Assembly (NCBI GenBank): GCA_016845145.1
Contig: JAERTE010000117.1
Location: 94,095 to 158,094 of the forward strand
Direction of reading: 5' to 3'
DNA length: 64,000 nt
Source: Rhodospirillaceae bacterium
Lineage (GTDB): Bacteria > Pseudomonadota > Alphaproteobacteria > Rhodospirillales > Casp-alpha2
The notes under the pieces are model-generated. The model was not told the DNA's origin and ran no database searches. It worked only from the letters and a program-made list of their open reading frames with translations. A program made the translations under genes and the position numbers. Every line of letters starts with the position of its first letter. Position 1 is the first letter of the stretch. Shown piece by piece: positions 34,450 to 45,824 of this stretch.

Positions 34450-35571
34450 CCGGCTGGGTGAAAGCGCCGTCACGGTTAAACCAAAATCGCTCAAGTCTGA
34501 TGAAATCTCGCCCGAGCCAATCAAGGTGGCGGTAAATGCCGCCAACGCTGGCGCCGTCTGGATTCCGTAACCGCCCTGGGCGGCCAGCCAGAAAAAACCG
34601 TCGACGTCATCGGCAAATCCCGCCACTGGGCTTTTATCGAACACGAACGAGCGCAGACCCGCACGTTTGGAGACCAAGCGCGAAACAGTCATGGTCGTAT
34701 GTCGTTTAATTCGATCAATGCATACGGCGATATCCATTTCGTCGGGCTGCGCATCATTGGGCGGCTGCGGCGTCTCATCGCCGGGCGAAATCAGCAAATC
34801 GCCACCCTCGGGTCGGAAATACCATTCCTCATCCACCGAAATCGTTAACGGCCATCTCGCAATATCAACACCTGGGTCGAACGTCAGCGCCGTTCGGCGT
34901 TTCGGCACCAAACCGATGGACGCCGTACCGGCAAGGGCCGCAACCTCATCTGCCCAAGCACCGGCGGCATTTACAACGACCGGGGCGGAAAATGCGCCAA
35001 CATTGGTTCCCACCTGCCAAGTACCGGCTCGGCGAAGCAAGCTGTCCACACGCGCTGACGTGACCACGCGCCCGTTCGCGGCCTGCAATCGCCGCAAATA
35101 TCCCTGTAGCAACCCGTTGACGTCGATATCGGCAGCATTCTCCTCATAGGCTACCAATACGGCGGACTCGGGCCTCAAGGCCGGCGAATATTCCAGCGCA
35201 GTCTGAGTATCGATAGGCTCCAGCAATCCGGCATTTGCAGGGTCGTCCAATGCCGTTCGCAAATCTGAAATATGGGCCTCGTCGGATGCAAACAGAGCAC
35301 CACGCGGAGACAACAGCGGAAAATCGGCAAACCCATCGGGTGGCGTATCGAAAAACGGGCGGCTTGCAGCATTAAGAATACGGATGGTGTCGTTGCCGTA
35401 ACTACTGACGAAGGTCGCTGCGGAGCGTCCGGTCGTATGATAACCCGGTTGCGGCTCCATCTCGAGAAGAATGACGTATGCACCCGCGCCAGCGAGCGCC
35501 GCAGCAGCCGACGCGCCGGCAATGCCGCCACCGACAACCAGAATATCGCAATTTCGGGGCGTTCCACTCAT
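34438..35571 (-). CDS. FAD-dependent oxidoreductase (DAO/D-amino-acid dehydrogenase-like)
   Basis: 377 aa from ATG 35571 (MSGTPRNCDILVVGGG). FAD loop GGGIAGASAAAALAG, GRSAATFVSSYG, PVVVNAAGAWADE and a closing GYGIQTAPA segment place it in the DadA/glycine-oxidase-like DAO family. It oxidises an amine or hydroxy acid; partners unknown. Stands alone on its strand. Confidence 0.85.
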   Translation of the reverse strand: MSGTPRNCDILVVGGGIAGASAAAALAGAGAYVILLEMEPQPGYHTTGRSAATFVSSYGNDTIRILNAASRPFFDTPPDGFADFPLLSPRGALFASDEAHISDLRTALDDPANAGLLEPIDTQTALEYSPALRPESAVLVAYEENAADIDVNGLLQGYLRRLQAANGRVVTSARVDSLLRRAGTWQVGTNVGAFSAPVVVNAAGAWADEVAALAGTASIGLVPKRRTALTFDPGVDIARWPLTISVDEEWYFRPEGGDLLISPGDETPQPPNDAQPDEMDIAVCIDRIKRHTTMTVSRLVSKRAGLRSFVFDKSPVAGFADDVDGFFWLAAQGGYGIQTAPALAAFTATLIGSGEISSDLSDFGLTVTALSPSRLRA

Positions 35572-35706
35572 GCTGCACCATGCCATGACCAGCGGTACGC
35601 GGGCCAGCACCAATCTCCCATGTCATGAACTATTCAGTTATTATTGTTACCAAGACCCACAAGCCGTGGATCGCGGTTGCATTTTGATGATTTGGAGAAT
35701 TTCCTG

Positions 35707-36057
35707 ATGATAGTTCGGAAACTGTTAGTAGCCTTTCTTTTCGTTATGTTTCTAAGCGGCGGCATCGCGGCACCGTTAACGCTAGAGACCGCAAACGGTG
35801 TAACTGTGTCGCAAAAAGCCGCTTCCGCTAACAGCCACAAAGCAAAGAAAGATAAAAAGGCGAAGAAGTCAAAGAAGGAAAAGAAAGCCAAAAAAGACAA
35901 GAAATCTAAGAAGGAGAAAAAGGGTAAAAAGGCCGAAGATTCCGACGATTCCGGTGAAAAAGCTTCCAAACGGAAGAACGAAGAAATGGAAGGCGTTGGT
36001 AAGAAAGGCAAAGGCAAGGGCATGGAAAAGGGTAAACGAAAGAAACAGAGCGAGTAA
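35707..36057 (+). CDS. Exported lysine-rich low-complexity protein
   Basis: 116 aa from ATG 35707, with GGAG nine bases upstream. Signal peptide (KLLVAFLFVMFLSGGIAAP), then from about residue 40 a long run of K-K-x-K-K units interrupted by Asp/Ser/Glu, and a second basic Gly-rich tail. No fold expected. The codons use both AAA and AAG, so this is not simple slippage of one triplet. Function unknown; it could bind nucleic acid, LPS or an acidic polymer outside the cell. A good terminator follows. Confidence 0.7.
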   Translation: MIVRKLLVAFLFVMFLSGGIAAPLTLETANGVTVSQKAASANSHKAKKDKKAKKSKKEKKAKKDKKSKKEKKGKKAEDSDDSGEKASKRKNEEMEGVGKKGKGKGMEKGKRKKQSE

Positions 36058-36082
36058 CTCTCCTGCCATTATATGGTTTCAT

Positions 36083-36112
36083 CGGGCCGGCATTGCCGGC
36101 CCGTTTTCGTTT
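36083..36112 (+). terminator. Intrinsic terminator of the Lys-rich gene
   Basis: CGGGCCGGCA and TGCCGGCCCG form a perfect stem (36083-36103) with a minimal loop, followed by TTTTCGTTT. It ends at the stop codon of the convergent methyltransferase. Confidence 0.8.
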
Positions 36113-36725
36113 AAGTATTGCGTCGTAACAGGAAAAACGAAAATGCCTGTGTCGTGCCGCTAGGGGTAACGTGCTGTTCATCGCGCTGTTCGATCAACAT
36201 GAAATCCGGCCCCAACTCGCCGCACAATTGCTCCGCGCTATAGCGAATTACCGGCAAACCGCTGCATTTCTCCGGCCCATCCATAGCAAACGTGGCGATG
36301 ACGGCGTGGCCACCCGGTGCAAGGGCCTTTTTTAGGACCGCTTCATAAGCACGTCGATCAGCATCAGCGGTCAAAAAATGAAACACCGCACGATCATGCC
36401 AGATATCGTACGTCTCGGGTGGTGCCCAATTGGTCGCGTCAGCAACGTACCAGTTGACCAGCTCTGCCTTTTCGCCGAGCCGGACGCGAGACTGTGCAAG
36501 ACCGCTGGCAGCGATATCAAGCACGGAAACGTTTCGATAACCACCAGCCAGCAGATGATCCACCAAGTTCGATGCGCCCCCACCGATATCCATAATCCGC
36601 GCAACGGGCGGCGCGGCGATCGAGTGAATCAATGCCAGGGATATGGTTGGCTCGGACTGGAACCAACTGACTGTATCGCCTGATTTTTCAGCGTAAACCT
36701 TGTCCCAGTGATTTTGCGATCCCAC
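36111..36725 (-). CDS. Class I SAM-dependent methyltransferase
   Basis: GTG 36725 behind AAGGAG gives 204 aa that start at the family beginning (GSQNHWDKVYAEKSGDTVSWFQ). Motif I IMDIGGGASNLVDHLL near residue 48, acidic VLDIA, and YDIWHDRAVFHFL follow. The WDxxY...WFQ start is typical of small methyltransferases related to thiopurine/tellurite types. The longer open frame to 36944 overlaps the divergent ADH gene and is unlikely. Confidence 0.82.
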   Translation of the reverse strand: MGSQNHWDKVYAEKSGDTVSWFQSEPTISLALIHSIAAPPVARIMDIGGGASNLVDHLLAGGYRNVSVLDIAASGLAQSRVRLGEKAELVNWYVADATNWAPPETYDIWHDRAVFHFLTADADRRAYEAVLKKALAPGGHAVIATFAMDGPEKCSGLPVIRYSAEQLCGELGPDFMLIEQRDEQHVTPSGTTQAFSFFLLRRNT

Positions 36726-36887
36726 GTCACTCAACTCCTTTTGCTCGTAAAGATCATAACCAATGGCTCCAGGGGGGCGCCTTGATCTCATCCCGCCCAC
36801 GGAACAAAGATCGGTGTATCTTGCTCCGGTTCTTCGGCATGCTAAACTTCGCCAACAACGACGCCAATCCGACGGGAGGACCATGTG

Positions 36888-38015
36888 ATGAAAATGCGGG
36901 CCGCAGTTTTGACTGCGACGGAAACACCGAAACCCTATGCCCAATCACGCCCCGTCGAGGTTGCGGACGTGGATCTGGATACGCCCGGCGAAGGTGAAGT
37001 GTTGGTAGAGATGAAGGCCGCCGGCGTCTGCCATTCGGATCTTTCCATCATCAACGGCACGCGCCCGCGTCCGACGCCAATGGTGCTGGGCCACGAGGCC
37101 GCCGGCGTGGTTGCCGAAGTCGGCCCCGGCGTTAAGCGGCTAAAGGCTGGTGACCACGTGGCATTTGTGTTCGTCCCCAGCTGCGGCCACTGCGAGCCTT
37201 GCATGTCGGGCCGCCCCGCCCTTTGCGAACCCGGCGCCGAGGCCAATGCGGTCGGTACGTTACTGGGCGGCGGGCAGCGCTTGAGCTGGAAAGGCGGCGA
37301 ACACGTCAACCACCAGGTCGGCGTGTCGTGTTTTGCTGAATACGCCGTGGCGTCCGAATGCTCATTGATAAAGATCGACAAAACCCTGCCGCTGGATGAG
37401 GCGGCGTTGTTTTCATGCGCGGTAATCACCGGGGTTGGGGCGGTGCTCAATGCGGCGCAAATGCCGTCCGGCGCGACAGCCGCCATCGTCGGATGTGGCG
37501 GCGTTGGGTTGAACGCCCTGTTGGCGGCCAAAATGCTTGGTGCCGAGCGCATTGTTGCGATCGATACGGATGAACGAAAACTCGGTCATGCGCGGCAGCT
37601 GGGTGCGACAGATACCTTCAGTGCTGCGGACCCCAATTGCGTCGAAAATGTTCGTGATGCCACCAGTGGCGGATTGGCCTTTGTCTTTGAAGCAGCGGGC
37701 ACCGTGGAAGCTATGGAAATCGGCTACAAAGTCACACGGCGCGGCGGTACGCTGACCAGCGTTGGCCTCAGCCATCCGGACACCAGTTTTTCCGTGCAAC
37801 ATGTAAACTTGGTCGCAGAGGAAAAAACCATCAAGGGATGCTATCTCGGAAGCTGTGTTCCCGTACGAGATATTCCCCGATATATTGATCTTTACCAGCG
37901 TGGATTGCTGCCTGTAGACAAGCTTATTACCCGAAAAATTCCACTAGCTGAAATCAATGAGGCATTTGACCGACTTGACGCGGGCGAAGAATTGCGTCAA
38001 GTGATCTTATTCTGA
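36888..38015 (+). CDS. Zinc-dependent alcohol dehydrogenase, second paralogue
   Basis: 375 aa from ATG 36888, seven bases after GGGAGGA. Same layout as the 32005 gene: GVCHSDLS, GHEAAGVV, zinc lobe CGHCEPCMSGRPALC, VGCGGVGLNALLAAK. The two share unusual features (RPRPTPMVLGHEAAG, nicotinamide loop, C-terminal LxRxIPLxEINEAFDRL), so they came from one duplication or one shared source. Divergent from the methyltransferase. Confidence 0.9.
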   Translation: MKMRAAVLTATETPKPYAQSRPVEVADVDLDTPGEGEVLVEMKAAGVCHSDLSIINGTRPRPTPMVLGHEAAGVVAEVGPGVKRLKAGDHVAFVFVPSCGHCEPCMSGRPALCEPGAEANAVGTLLGGGQRLSWKGGEHVNHQVGVSCFAEYAVASECSLIKIDKTLPLDEAALFSCAVITGVGAVLNAAQMPSGATAAIVGCGGVGLNALLAAKMLGAERIVAIDTDERKLGHARQLGATDTFSAADPNCVENVRDATSGGLAFVFEAAGTVEAMEIGYKVTRRGGTLTSVGLSHPDTSFSVQHVNLVAEEKTIKGCYLGSCVPVRDIPRYIDLYQRGLLPVDKLITRKIPLAEINEAFDRLDAGEELRQVILF

Positions 38016-38105
38016 GGCTCGGTCTTACGTCGAAAACAGGGCTGAATAAGCGCTTGCGACTATCGACTTCCTCTTTGGTAACACCCTAGGACAAAGGCAA
38101 GCACT

Positions 38106-38315
38106 ATGCCCACAGGTACCGTAAAATGGTTTAACGCCACCAAAGGCTTTGGATTTATCGAACCCGACGACGGCGGCAAAGACGCCTTCGTGCACATTTC
38201 CGCCGTTCAAGAGGCTGGCATGCAGCAGCTTCAAGAAGGCCAGAAGGTTGAGTTCGAATTGGTACCGGGCCGTGATGGCCGTCAGGCCGCCGGCTCCCTT
38301 AAGGCCGTCGAATAG
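38106..38315 (+). CDS. Cold-shock domain protein (CspA family)
   Basis: 69 aa, a complete single cold-shock domain with both RNA-binding motifs: [10 protein letters not shown] (RNP1) and AFVHISAV (RNP2). Nucleic-acid chaperone. The 90 bp leader before it is free of genes, as is common for csp genes. Converges with the receiver-domain gene. Confidence 0.95.
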   Translation: MPTGTVKWFNATKGFGFIEPDDGGKDAFVHISAVQEAGMQQLQEGQKVEFELVPGRDGRQAAGSLKAVE

Positions 38316-38328
38316 ACCAGCCGCACTT

Positions 38329-38706
38329 CTAGTTTGAAGCCAGCAACTCGGTGACGGCTTGTAACAGCCGCGCCGGGTTCAGTGGCTTGGTGACATAGGC
38401 ATTGCAGCCTGCCGCATGCGCTGCATCATGATCGGCCGCCGTAGAATGGGCCGAGATACCGAGGATCGCCGTCGCCGACGTTTCCGGCATTGCCCGAAAC
38501 GCCTTGGCGGCCTCCCAGCCGGTCATGCCCGGCATATTCATATCGACGACAATCAAATCCGGTTTTTGGTTCTTGGCCCGCTCCAATGCCTCGCTAGCGG
38601 ATGCCATGGTCAGCACATCATAACCCGCGCTGGCCAATATGCCCTCAAGCAGGTTGCGCGCGGTTTCATGATCATCAATCACAAAGATGGTTTTGGTGTC
38701 CGGCAT
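38329..38706 (-). CDS. Single-domain response regulator
   Basis: ATG 38706 behind GGGAGGA gives 125 aa, one receiver domain only. Acidic pocket DD at 11-12, phospho-acceptor Asp55 in VVDMNMPG, Thr/Ser in ILGISAH and Lys in VTKPLNP. No output domain, so it acts by protein contact or phosphate relay. A possible partner is the orphan kinase at 33232. Confidence 0.92.
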   Translation of the reverse strand: MPDTKTIFVIDDHETARNLLEGILASAGYDVLTMASASEALERAKNQKPDLIVVDMNMPGMTGWEAAKAFRAMPETSATAILGISAHSTAADHDAAHAAGCNAYVTKPLNPARLLQAVTELLASN

Positions 38707-38826
38707 AACATCCTCCCGCAATTTCTGGGATACCTCTTTCATACATAAGCCCACATCGACTCATATACCACTTCCTTTACCCCACCTCTTGACCCCGAGA
38801 GGGAAAACCCCCACATTCCATTTGTT

Positions 38827-40847
<2,021 letters not shown>

Positions 40848-40876
40848 TCCGCGCCGGTATCCGGAGGGGAAATAGA

Positions 40877-41257
40877 ATGCCCAATTCTGCGCCACGTGTG
40901 CTGTTGATCGAAGATGCAAATATGCTGCGCGAGATCTTCAAGCACACGTTCACCCATATTGGCTGTGAAATCGTCGCCGAAGGGACAACGGAAAAGGCGG
41001 CTGTCGCTCTCTATGAACAACACAGACCGGATATCGTATTTCTCGATATCCGGCTGGCCATGGGTGACGGCATCGATGCGCTCAAGGAAATCATCGCGCG
41101 AGACCCAAAGGCTTATGTCATCATGCTGACGATCTACGATGATGCTAAGACACGAGAAAAATGTATGGAAATCGGTGCGCGGGGCTACATCATCAAAGGC
41201 CGGCCCGCCGAAGCACTGATTAAAGACGTCAAAGCCGTACTGCAGGATTTTCAATAG
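40877..41257 (+). CDS. Single-domain response regulator (CheY-like)
   Basis: 126 aa, one receiver domain. IEDANMLREIF gives the acidic pocket, Asp57 in VFLDIRL is the phospho-acceptor, TIYDDA and YIIKGRPAE carry the Thr and Lys. A strong GGAGGGGAAATAG site. It sits behind thiC, 29 bp away, and ends before a long bidirectional hairpin. Signal and partner unknown. Confidence 0.92.
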   Translation: MPNSAPRVLLIEDANMLREIFKHTFTHIGCEIVAEGTTEKAAVALYEQHRPDIVFLDIRLAMGDGIDALKEIIARDPKAYVIMLTIYDDAKTREKCMEIGARGYIIKGRPAEALIKDVKAVLQDFQ

Positions 41258-41328
41258 CCAAACGCTTCCAAACCAGAGAGAAGTGCTTCACTCTCTAACG
41301 CATTGTTTTTCCAATACACCAAATAAAA

Positions 41329-41368
41329 ACCGCCGCCTGATGAATACATCGGGCGGCGGTGTTTGTTG
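41329..41368. terminator. Bidirectional intrinsic terminator
   Basis: ACCGCCGCCTGATG pairs with CATCGGGCGGCGGT (stem of about 14 bp with one G-T pair, loop AATA). It is flanked by an A-rich run on the left and a GTTTGTTG run on the right, so it can stop transcription from the receiver gene and from tctA. Confidence 0.8.
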
Positions 41369-41399
41369 TCCTTATCTCTAGGGTCTTAGGGCTGCCGGT

Positions 41400-42908
41400 T
41401 TATTCCTCTTCCGTGGTCAGCATTTTGTTCTTCCGGTCACGGATGCCGGCGCGGATCAAGGCAATGACGGTGATCGCCGTAAAGGTCCAGAACACCCAAG
41501 TAATGGCGCTGCGGAACAGGATATCCAGGGTCCCACCCGACATGAGCATTGATTGGCGGAAATTATCCTCCAAAAGCGGCCCCAGAATAAACGCGATCAG
41601 GAAAGGTGCAGCGGGCACTTTCAGGCGCAGCATCAAATACCCCACCCAACCGACGGCAAACATGGTGGCGATGTCGAAGATGTTGTTGTTAACCGCATAT
41701 ACGCCGTAAACACAAAGCACCATGATTCCCGGGAACAGAAGCGATGCCGGCACGTCAGCGATAAAGCGGAACAACCGGATCGCCACGGAACCGACGCCGA
41801 GCAAGAAGATCGAGCTCAGAATCAATCCCATGAACAGGGCGTAGACAATGTCACCGTTGGTGGCGAACATCATCGGGCCGGGCTGCAGGCCGTGGATCAT
41901 GAACCCACCAATGATGATCGCGGTAATGATATCACCGGGCACACCCAGCGCCAGCAGCGGGATCAGGGTCGCCCCGCAAACACCGTTGTTGCCGGCCTCC
42001 GACGCGGCCACGCCCTCCACCTCGCCTTTGCCGAAGTTGTCGCGGTTCTTGGAATTTCGGCGTGCCTCGGAATAACTCAAGAAAGCCGACGGCGCGGCAC
42101 CGATCCCCGGGATGGACCCAAGAACAACACCGATAACACCGCCCCTAAGAATACTTTTCAGGCAGCGTCGGTATTCCGCAAAAGTCACGTGACGTTCTCC
42201 CAGTTCACGTACTTTTTCCTCCTCGTTGCGAGGCTTCCTGGCGTATTCGATGATCTCCGGAATGGCGAACAACCCAATCAGTACGGCAATGAAATTAAGA
42301 CCGCCCATGAGGTTAGGCTCATTGAAATTGAACCGGTTTGTGCCGTAAACGAGATCAAGCCCAATCGTTGCGACCAACAGGCCCATGGCGGCGGAAATCA
42401 GGCCTTTAAGCAAATTGTCACCGGAAACACCGGCGATAATGGTGAGCGAAAACAAAATGAGGGTGAAGAATTCCGGCGGGCCGAAACTGAGCGCAAATGA
42501 CGCCAGCCAACCGGCAAACAAAATCAATGAAAGATTGGAGATCATATCGGCCGTGCACGATGCATACAGCGCCATGCCCAATGCCTTACCAGCCTGGCCT
42601 TTTTCAGCCATGGGATAGCCGTCCAAAATGGTCGCCGAGGATGCAGGCGTGCCGGGCGTCTTGATCAAGATGGCTGGAATTGAGCCGCCGAAAATACCGC
42701 CCTTGTACACGCCCAGCAAAAGCAAGATGCCTTGGATCGGTTCCATGGCGAATGTAAACGGAAGGGTCAGCGCCACCGCCATGGTCGCCGACATACCCGG
42801 GATCGCTCCCATGATGACGCCAACAACAACACCAATGAACAGTGACAAAATGCTGCTCCATTGGGCGACGAGTTCAAACGCAGCAGGTGCGAAATCAAGA
42901 AAACTCAT
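41400..42908 (-). CDS. tctA: Tripartite tricarboxylate transporter, large permease subunit TctA
   Basis: 502 aa with about 11-12 hydrophobic segments. Family blocks: GAIPGMSATMAVALTLPFTF, YKGGIFGGSIPAILIKTPGT, and LGSIPGIGAAPSAFLSYSEA with EAGNNGVCGATLIPLLALGVPG, the duplicated TctA repeat. It imports carboxylates driven by ion gradient with TctB and the periplasmic TctC. Starts 7 bp after tctB. Confidence 0.95.
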   Translation of the reverse strand: MSFLDFAPAAFELVAQWSSILSLFIGVVVGVIMGAIPGMSATMAVALTLPFTFAMEPIQGILLLLGVYKGGIFGGSIPAILIKTPGTPASSATILDGYPMAEKGQAGKALGMALYASCTADMISNLSLILFAGWLASFALSFGPPEFFTLILFSLTIIAGVSGDNLLKGLISAAMGLLVATIGLDLVYGTNRFNFNEPNLMGGLNFIAVLIGLFAIPEIIEYARKPRNEEEKVRELGERHVTFAEYRRCLKSILRGGVIGVVLGSIPGIGAAPSAFLSYSEARRNSKNRDNFGKGEVEGVAASEAGNNGVCGATLIPLLALGVPGDIITAIIIGGFMIHGLQPGPMMFATNGDIVYALFMGLILSSIFLLGVGSVAIRLFRFIADVPASLLFPGIMVLCVYGVYAVNNNIFDIATMFAVGWVGYLMLRLKVPAAPFLIAFILGPLLEDNFRQSMLMSGGTLDILFRSAITWVFWTFTAITVIALIRAGIRDRKNKMLTTEEE

Positions 42909-42915
42909 AATAACC

Positions 42916-43404
42916 TCAAGGCAACTTCAGAAAATCGGCCTGCGGAATGGGAATTCCGGCCGCGTAATTGAAAAATGCATAAAGAATCAGTGGCAGCACC
43001 ACGGAAATGATCAATGCGGCCTTCTTGCGTGGAAATCCGATAATTCCCATAAATGCAACGTATGCCACGACCGAACCCCACACCATGCCAAGGAAGGGCA
43101 TCACATAGAAGTAGGCGAGCATCAAAATGGCAACGAGTCCGATCCGCTTCCCGCCACCAGCCGGTGCATCATCAACCTCTTCTTCGACGCCGTTATGACC
43201 GATGAAGTAATGTTGCGCCAACATCGCTGCGCCGCCGATGGCCAGTAGCGCGGAAATGATGTAGGGCCAGAAGTCAGGGGAAAGAACCAGAATTTGAATA
43301 TTGTCCGGCTTGATGACCCATGTTGGGACCATGTAGACGGCTAGAAAAATGCTCAACCCGAGCATCCCAAGCCCAAGCCAAACGGTACTATGCAAACGCG
43401 GCAT
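42916..43404 (-). CDS. tctB: Tripartite tricarboxylate transporter, small subunit TctB
   Basis: 162 aa with four hydrophobic helices, one of them broken by a basic/acidic loop (VEEEVDDAPAGGGKRIG). Position between tctC and tctA and size identify it. GGGAGGA ribosome site. Low sequence conservation is normal for TctB. Confidence 0.88.
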   Translation of the reverse strand: MPRLHSTVWLGLGMLGLSIFLAVYMVPTWVIKPDNIQILVLSPDFWPYIISALLAIGGAAMLAQHYFIGHNGVEEEVDDAPAGGGKRIGLVAILMLAYFYVMPFLGMVWGSVVAYVAFMGIIGFPRKKAALIISVVLPLILYAFFNYAAGIPIPQADFLKLP

Positions 43405-43449
43405 TTCCGGAATCCTCCCTATTGTGCAGCAGTTGACTGAAGCCGTGCC

Positions 43450-43486
43450 GTGAAAAACGATGGGGCGGCCACAAGGGCCGCCCCAT
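43450..43486 (-). terminator. Hairpin between tctC and tctB, partial terminator
   Basis: On the minus strand ATGGGGCGGCC and GGCCGCCCCAT form a perfect 11-bp stem (43460-43486), followed by CGTTTTTCAC. In binding-protein operons such a hairpin after the first gene keeps its mRNA level above that of the permease genes. Confidence 0.7.
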
Positions 43487-43500
43487 ACATCTGAAGCGAA

Positions 43501-44502
43501 TTATTTGATCCGCATATTCAAGTCGTCGACCAACTTACGGAAAGCCGTGTACTGGCCCTGAATGAACTCATTCGACTCTTTCGGGTCCATCAGACGGATC
43601 ACGGAACCACGTTTGCCCATGGCATCGAGGAACTTCTGATCTTTGACCGCAGTGGCCAAGTAACCGCGCCACTTGTCAGCAACCGCACTAGGCAGACCTT
43701 TCGGGCCGGCGATACCGGTCCAACCGACGAGTCCCTCCAGTTCCGGATGGCCGAGGCTACGCGCACTCGGGGCATCGAAGCCCGGCACCGGCTCTTTGGT
43801 GGTGACCATCAAAGGACGCAGTTGTTTGTTGGCAACAAAGCTCGCCAAAGCCGAGGAGTTCGTACAGATGTAATCTGCCGTACCCGCCAACACAGCCGTA
43901 GCAGCGGCTCCGCCGCCCTTCAACGGCAGGTGGACTGCAGCCGAAGTCGCGTTTTTAACACCAAAACTATCGAGCACCATGGTACCCGCGAGGTGCAACA
44001 AGGAGCCGACACCAGCTGACGAGAAACGCACCTTGCCGGGATTTGCTTTCACCTTGGCAATCAGTTGATCCATGGACGTAATGCCCGACTTCATGCCTGT
44101 CGCACACACAACCGGGTTGATTTCATACACACCAACGAAGACGAAATCGTCCAGCGTGTAAGGCAGTGCCGCTTTCATGGCCGGGTTGACCGAGTGCGAA
44201 CCAACACGCGCGAACAACATGGTATAACCATCGTTCTTGGCATTCTTGACGGAGACCGAACCCGTGGCGCCACCGGCGCCGGTGCGGTTGACCATCAACA
44301 ACGGCTTCGGCACGGCTTTACCAAGCGGCTCGGCGATGGTGCGCGCGGAAATATCCGTGGCGCCGCCCGGGCCGTAAGGAATAACCATTGAAACCGGACG
44401 TTCCGGGTATTCAGCGGCAGCAATGCCGACAAACCCGATTGTCGCCAATGCGGCGACGGAAGCGGTTAGCGCCCCCTTTGCCTTACTTTTAAAAACACTC
44501 AT
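43501..44502 (-). CDS. tctC: Tripartite tricarboxylate transporter substrate-binding protein TctC
   Basis: 333 aa from ATG 44502 behind GGGAGGA. Signal peptide ends near GIAAAEYPERP; then VSMVIPYGPGGATDISAR, NRTGAGGATGS, FSSAGVGSLLHLAG and the closing PKESNEFIQGQ, all standard for the Bug/TctC family. Substrate unknown; the decarboxylase-like pair at 45825-46945 hints at a keto- or sulfo-carboxylate. First gene of the operon. Confidence 0.93.
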   Translation of the reverse strand: MSVFKSKAKGALTASVAALATIGFVGIAAAEYPERPVSMVIPYGPGGATDISARTIAEPLGKAVPKPLLMVNRTGAGGATGSVSVKNAKNDGYTMLFARVGSHSVNPAMKAALPYTLDDFVFVGVYEINPVVCATGMKSGITSMDQLIAKVKANPGKVRFSSAGVGSLLHLAGTMVLDSFGVKNATSAAVHLPLKGGGAAATAVLAGTADYICTNSSALASFVANKQLRPLMVTTKEPVPGFDAPSARSLGHPELEGLVGWTGIAGPKGLPSAVADKWRGYLATAVKDQKFLDAMGKRGSVIRLMDPKESNEFIQGQYTAFRKLVDDLNMRIK

Positions 44503-44879
44503 GCGTAGTCCTCCCAAGTGTTAAATGAACGCTGAAAATAATAACCCATCGCCCTGCGTTCTCTTGGGCGAGGGGGCCAAACGTAAAACTCGACATCAAT
44601 TCCCGGCGGCTCGGTAGAGCGAAGCTGAGTCCCATCCTGTGCGGATGTTAAGCTTCCCTACTTACACCGACAATATTTCTTTGAATTGGGCGCCGATTAC
44701 CAGCCGCGTTGACCTTCCGTGGCACTCCGCGATTTCCCAAAAAAATTTCTCCCCTGTACTCCCATATTTATTATCCTTTTTAATTTTTGTTAATGAAAGG
44801 AAATAAAAATTACCTTTTAGTTGATTATTTTTTACTTTAAAAAATGTATTTACTGCTTTGCTTTTATGGGATCAGTCAT
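44503..44879. promoter_or_regulatory. Divergent tctC / LysR-regulator intergenic region
   Basis: 377 bp without a gene. The right 130 bp (about 44745-44865) are strikingly AT-rich, with TTAATTTTTGTTAATG and TTTAAAAAATG stretches that fit promoter -10 regions and a LysR-type bending site. I cannot fix one T-N11-A operator. The geometry predicts that the LysR protein controls tctCBA. Confidence 0.55.
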
Positions 44880-45788
44880 ATGTCGATCCGCCGCCTCAAA
44901 ACTCTGCTCGCCATCTTCGAAACCGGTAGCTTCGGTGAGGCCGCCAAGGAAATGTATGTATGCCGCTCCGCTGTCAGTCTTCAAATGAAGGCGCTGGAGC
45001 AGGAGTTTCAAGTTACCCTATTCGACCGCACCACCCGTCCCCCGACGTTGAACTCGGTCGGCAAGGCGCTTATTCCGAAAGCTCGGAAAATTGTCGCCGC
45101 TTACGAGGCGATGGTCTCTGATGCAAACGATGAAACAACGCTTTCAGGTGAATTGAGCATCGGCGCGATGCCGACGTCGATGGCAGGGATTATTCCGGGT
45201 GCCATCAACGCCATGCGCGAAGAGTACCCGAATCTCCATATAACCGCGTCTCCGGGAAACTCGCCGGCCTTGTTGCCGATGGTCGATCGCGGTGAGGTGG
45301 ACGCAGCGATCATCACCGAGCCCCCCTATATTAATAGCGAACTTGAATTCCGGGTATTTGCCAAAGAGACGTTCATTGTATTGGCTCCGCTCGATTGTCC
45401 ACTCAACGATCCCTTCGAAATTCTTCGCACCATGCCCTTTATCCACTATACCCGCACCCTGTGGGCGGGGCAGTGGATCGATGATTGGCTGGCGAAGCAG
45501 CGCATTCAGGTCAATCAGACTATGGAACTGGACAATTTTGAAACCATCGCGAGCATGGTTTACCACGACCTCGGGGTTTCTATCGTTCCGCTTCGCTGTA
45601 TTCCATCGCCAAACCCATGGCCATTGAAACGGTTATCCGTGGGCCCCGACGGGCCTGTCCGGGTTGTCGGCTTACTGCTACGCCGCGACAACCCGCAGGC
45701 CCGGCTGGTTGACATATTATTCAAACAAATCGTCCGGCTGGTTCAATCCCATTCTCCGCTTGAAACAACGCCATATGTTGCGTCCTAG
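44880..45788 (+). CDS. LysR-family transcriptional regulator
   Basis: 302 aa from ATG 44880 (MSIRRLKTLLAIFETGSFGE), the usual LysR start; a longer frame to 44844 lies in the AT tract. Winged helix at 1-60 with AVSLQMKALEQEFQVTLFDR, then a periplasmic-binding-like effector domain (LSIGAMPTSMAGIIPGAI, GEVDAAIITEPP). Divergent from tctC, hence its likely regulator. Confidence 0.9.
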   Translation: MSIRRLKTLLAIFETGSFGEAAKEMYVCRSAVSLQMKALEQEFQVTLFDRTTRPPTLNSVGKALIPKARKIVAAYEAMVSDANDETTLSGELSIGAMPTSMAGIIPGAINAMREEYPNLHITASPGNSPALLPMVDRGEVDAAIITEPPYINSELEFRVFAKETFIVLAPLDCPLNDPFEILRTMPFIHYTRTLWAGQWIDDWLAKQRIQVNQTMELDNFETIASMVYHDLGVSIVPLRCIPSPNPWPLKRLSVGPDGPVRVVGLLLRRDNPQARLVDILFKQIVRLVQSHSPLETTPYVAS

Positions 45789-45824
45789 CGGAGCAAGGAG
45801 CGTGGTCTCGTACCGACTCCGAAA

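Noticed and set aside
35707..36057. Lys-rich gene as a non-coding slippage artefact
   Set aside because: It has a proper signal peptide, ribosome site, mixed AAA/AAG codons and its own terminator.
36725..36944. Methyltransferase starting at 36944
   Set aside because: The extension overlaps the divergent alcohol dehydrogenase start and looks non-coding.
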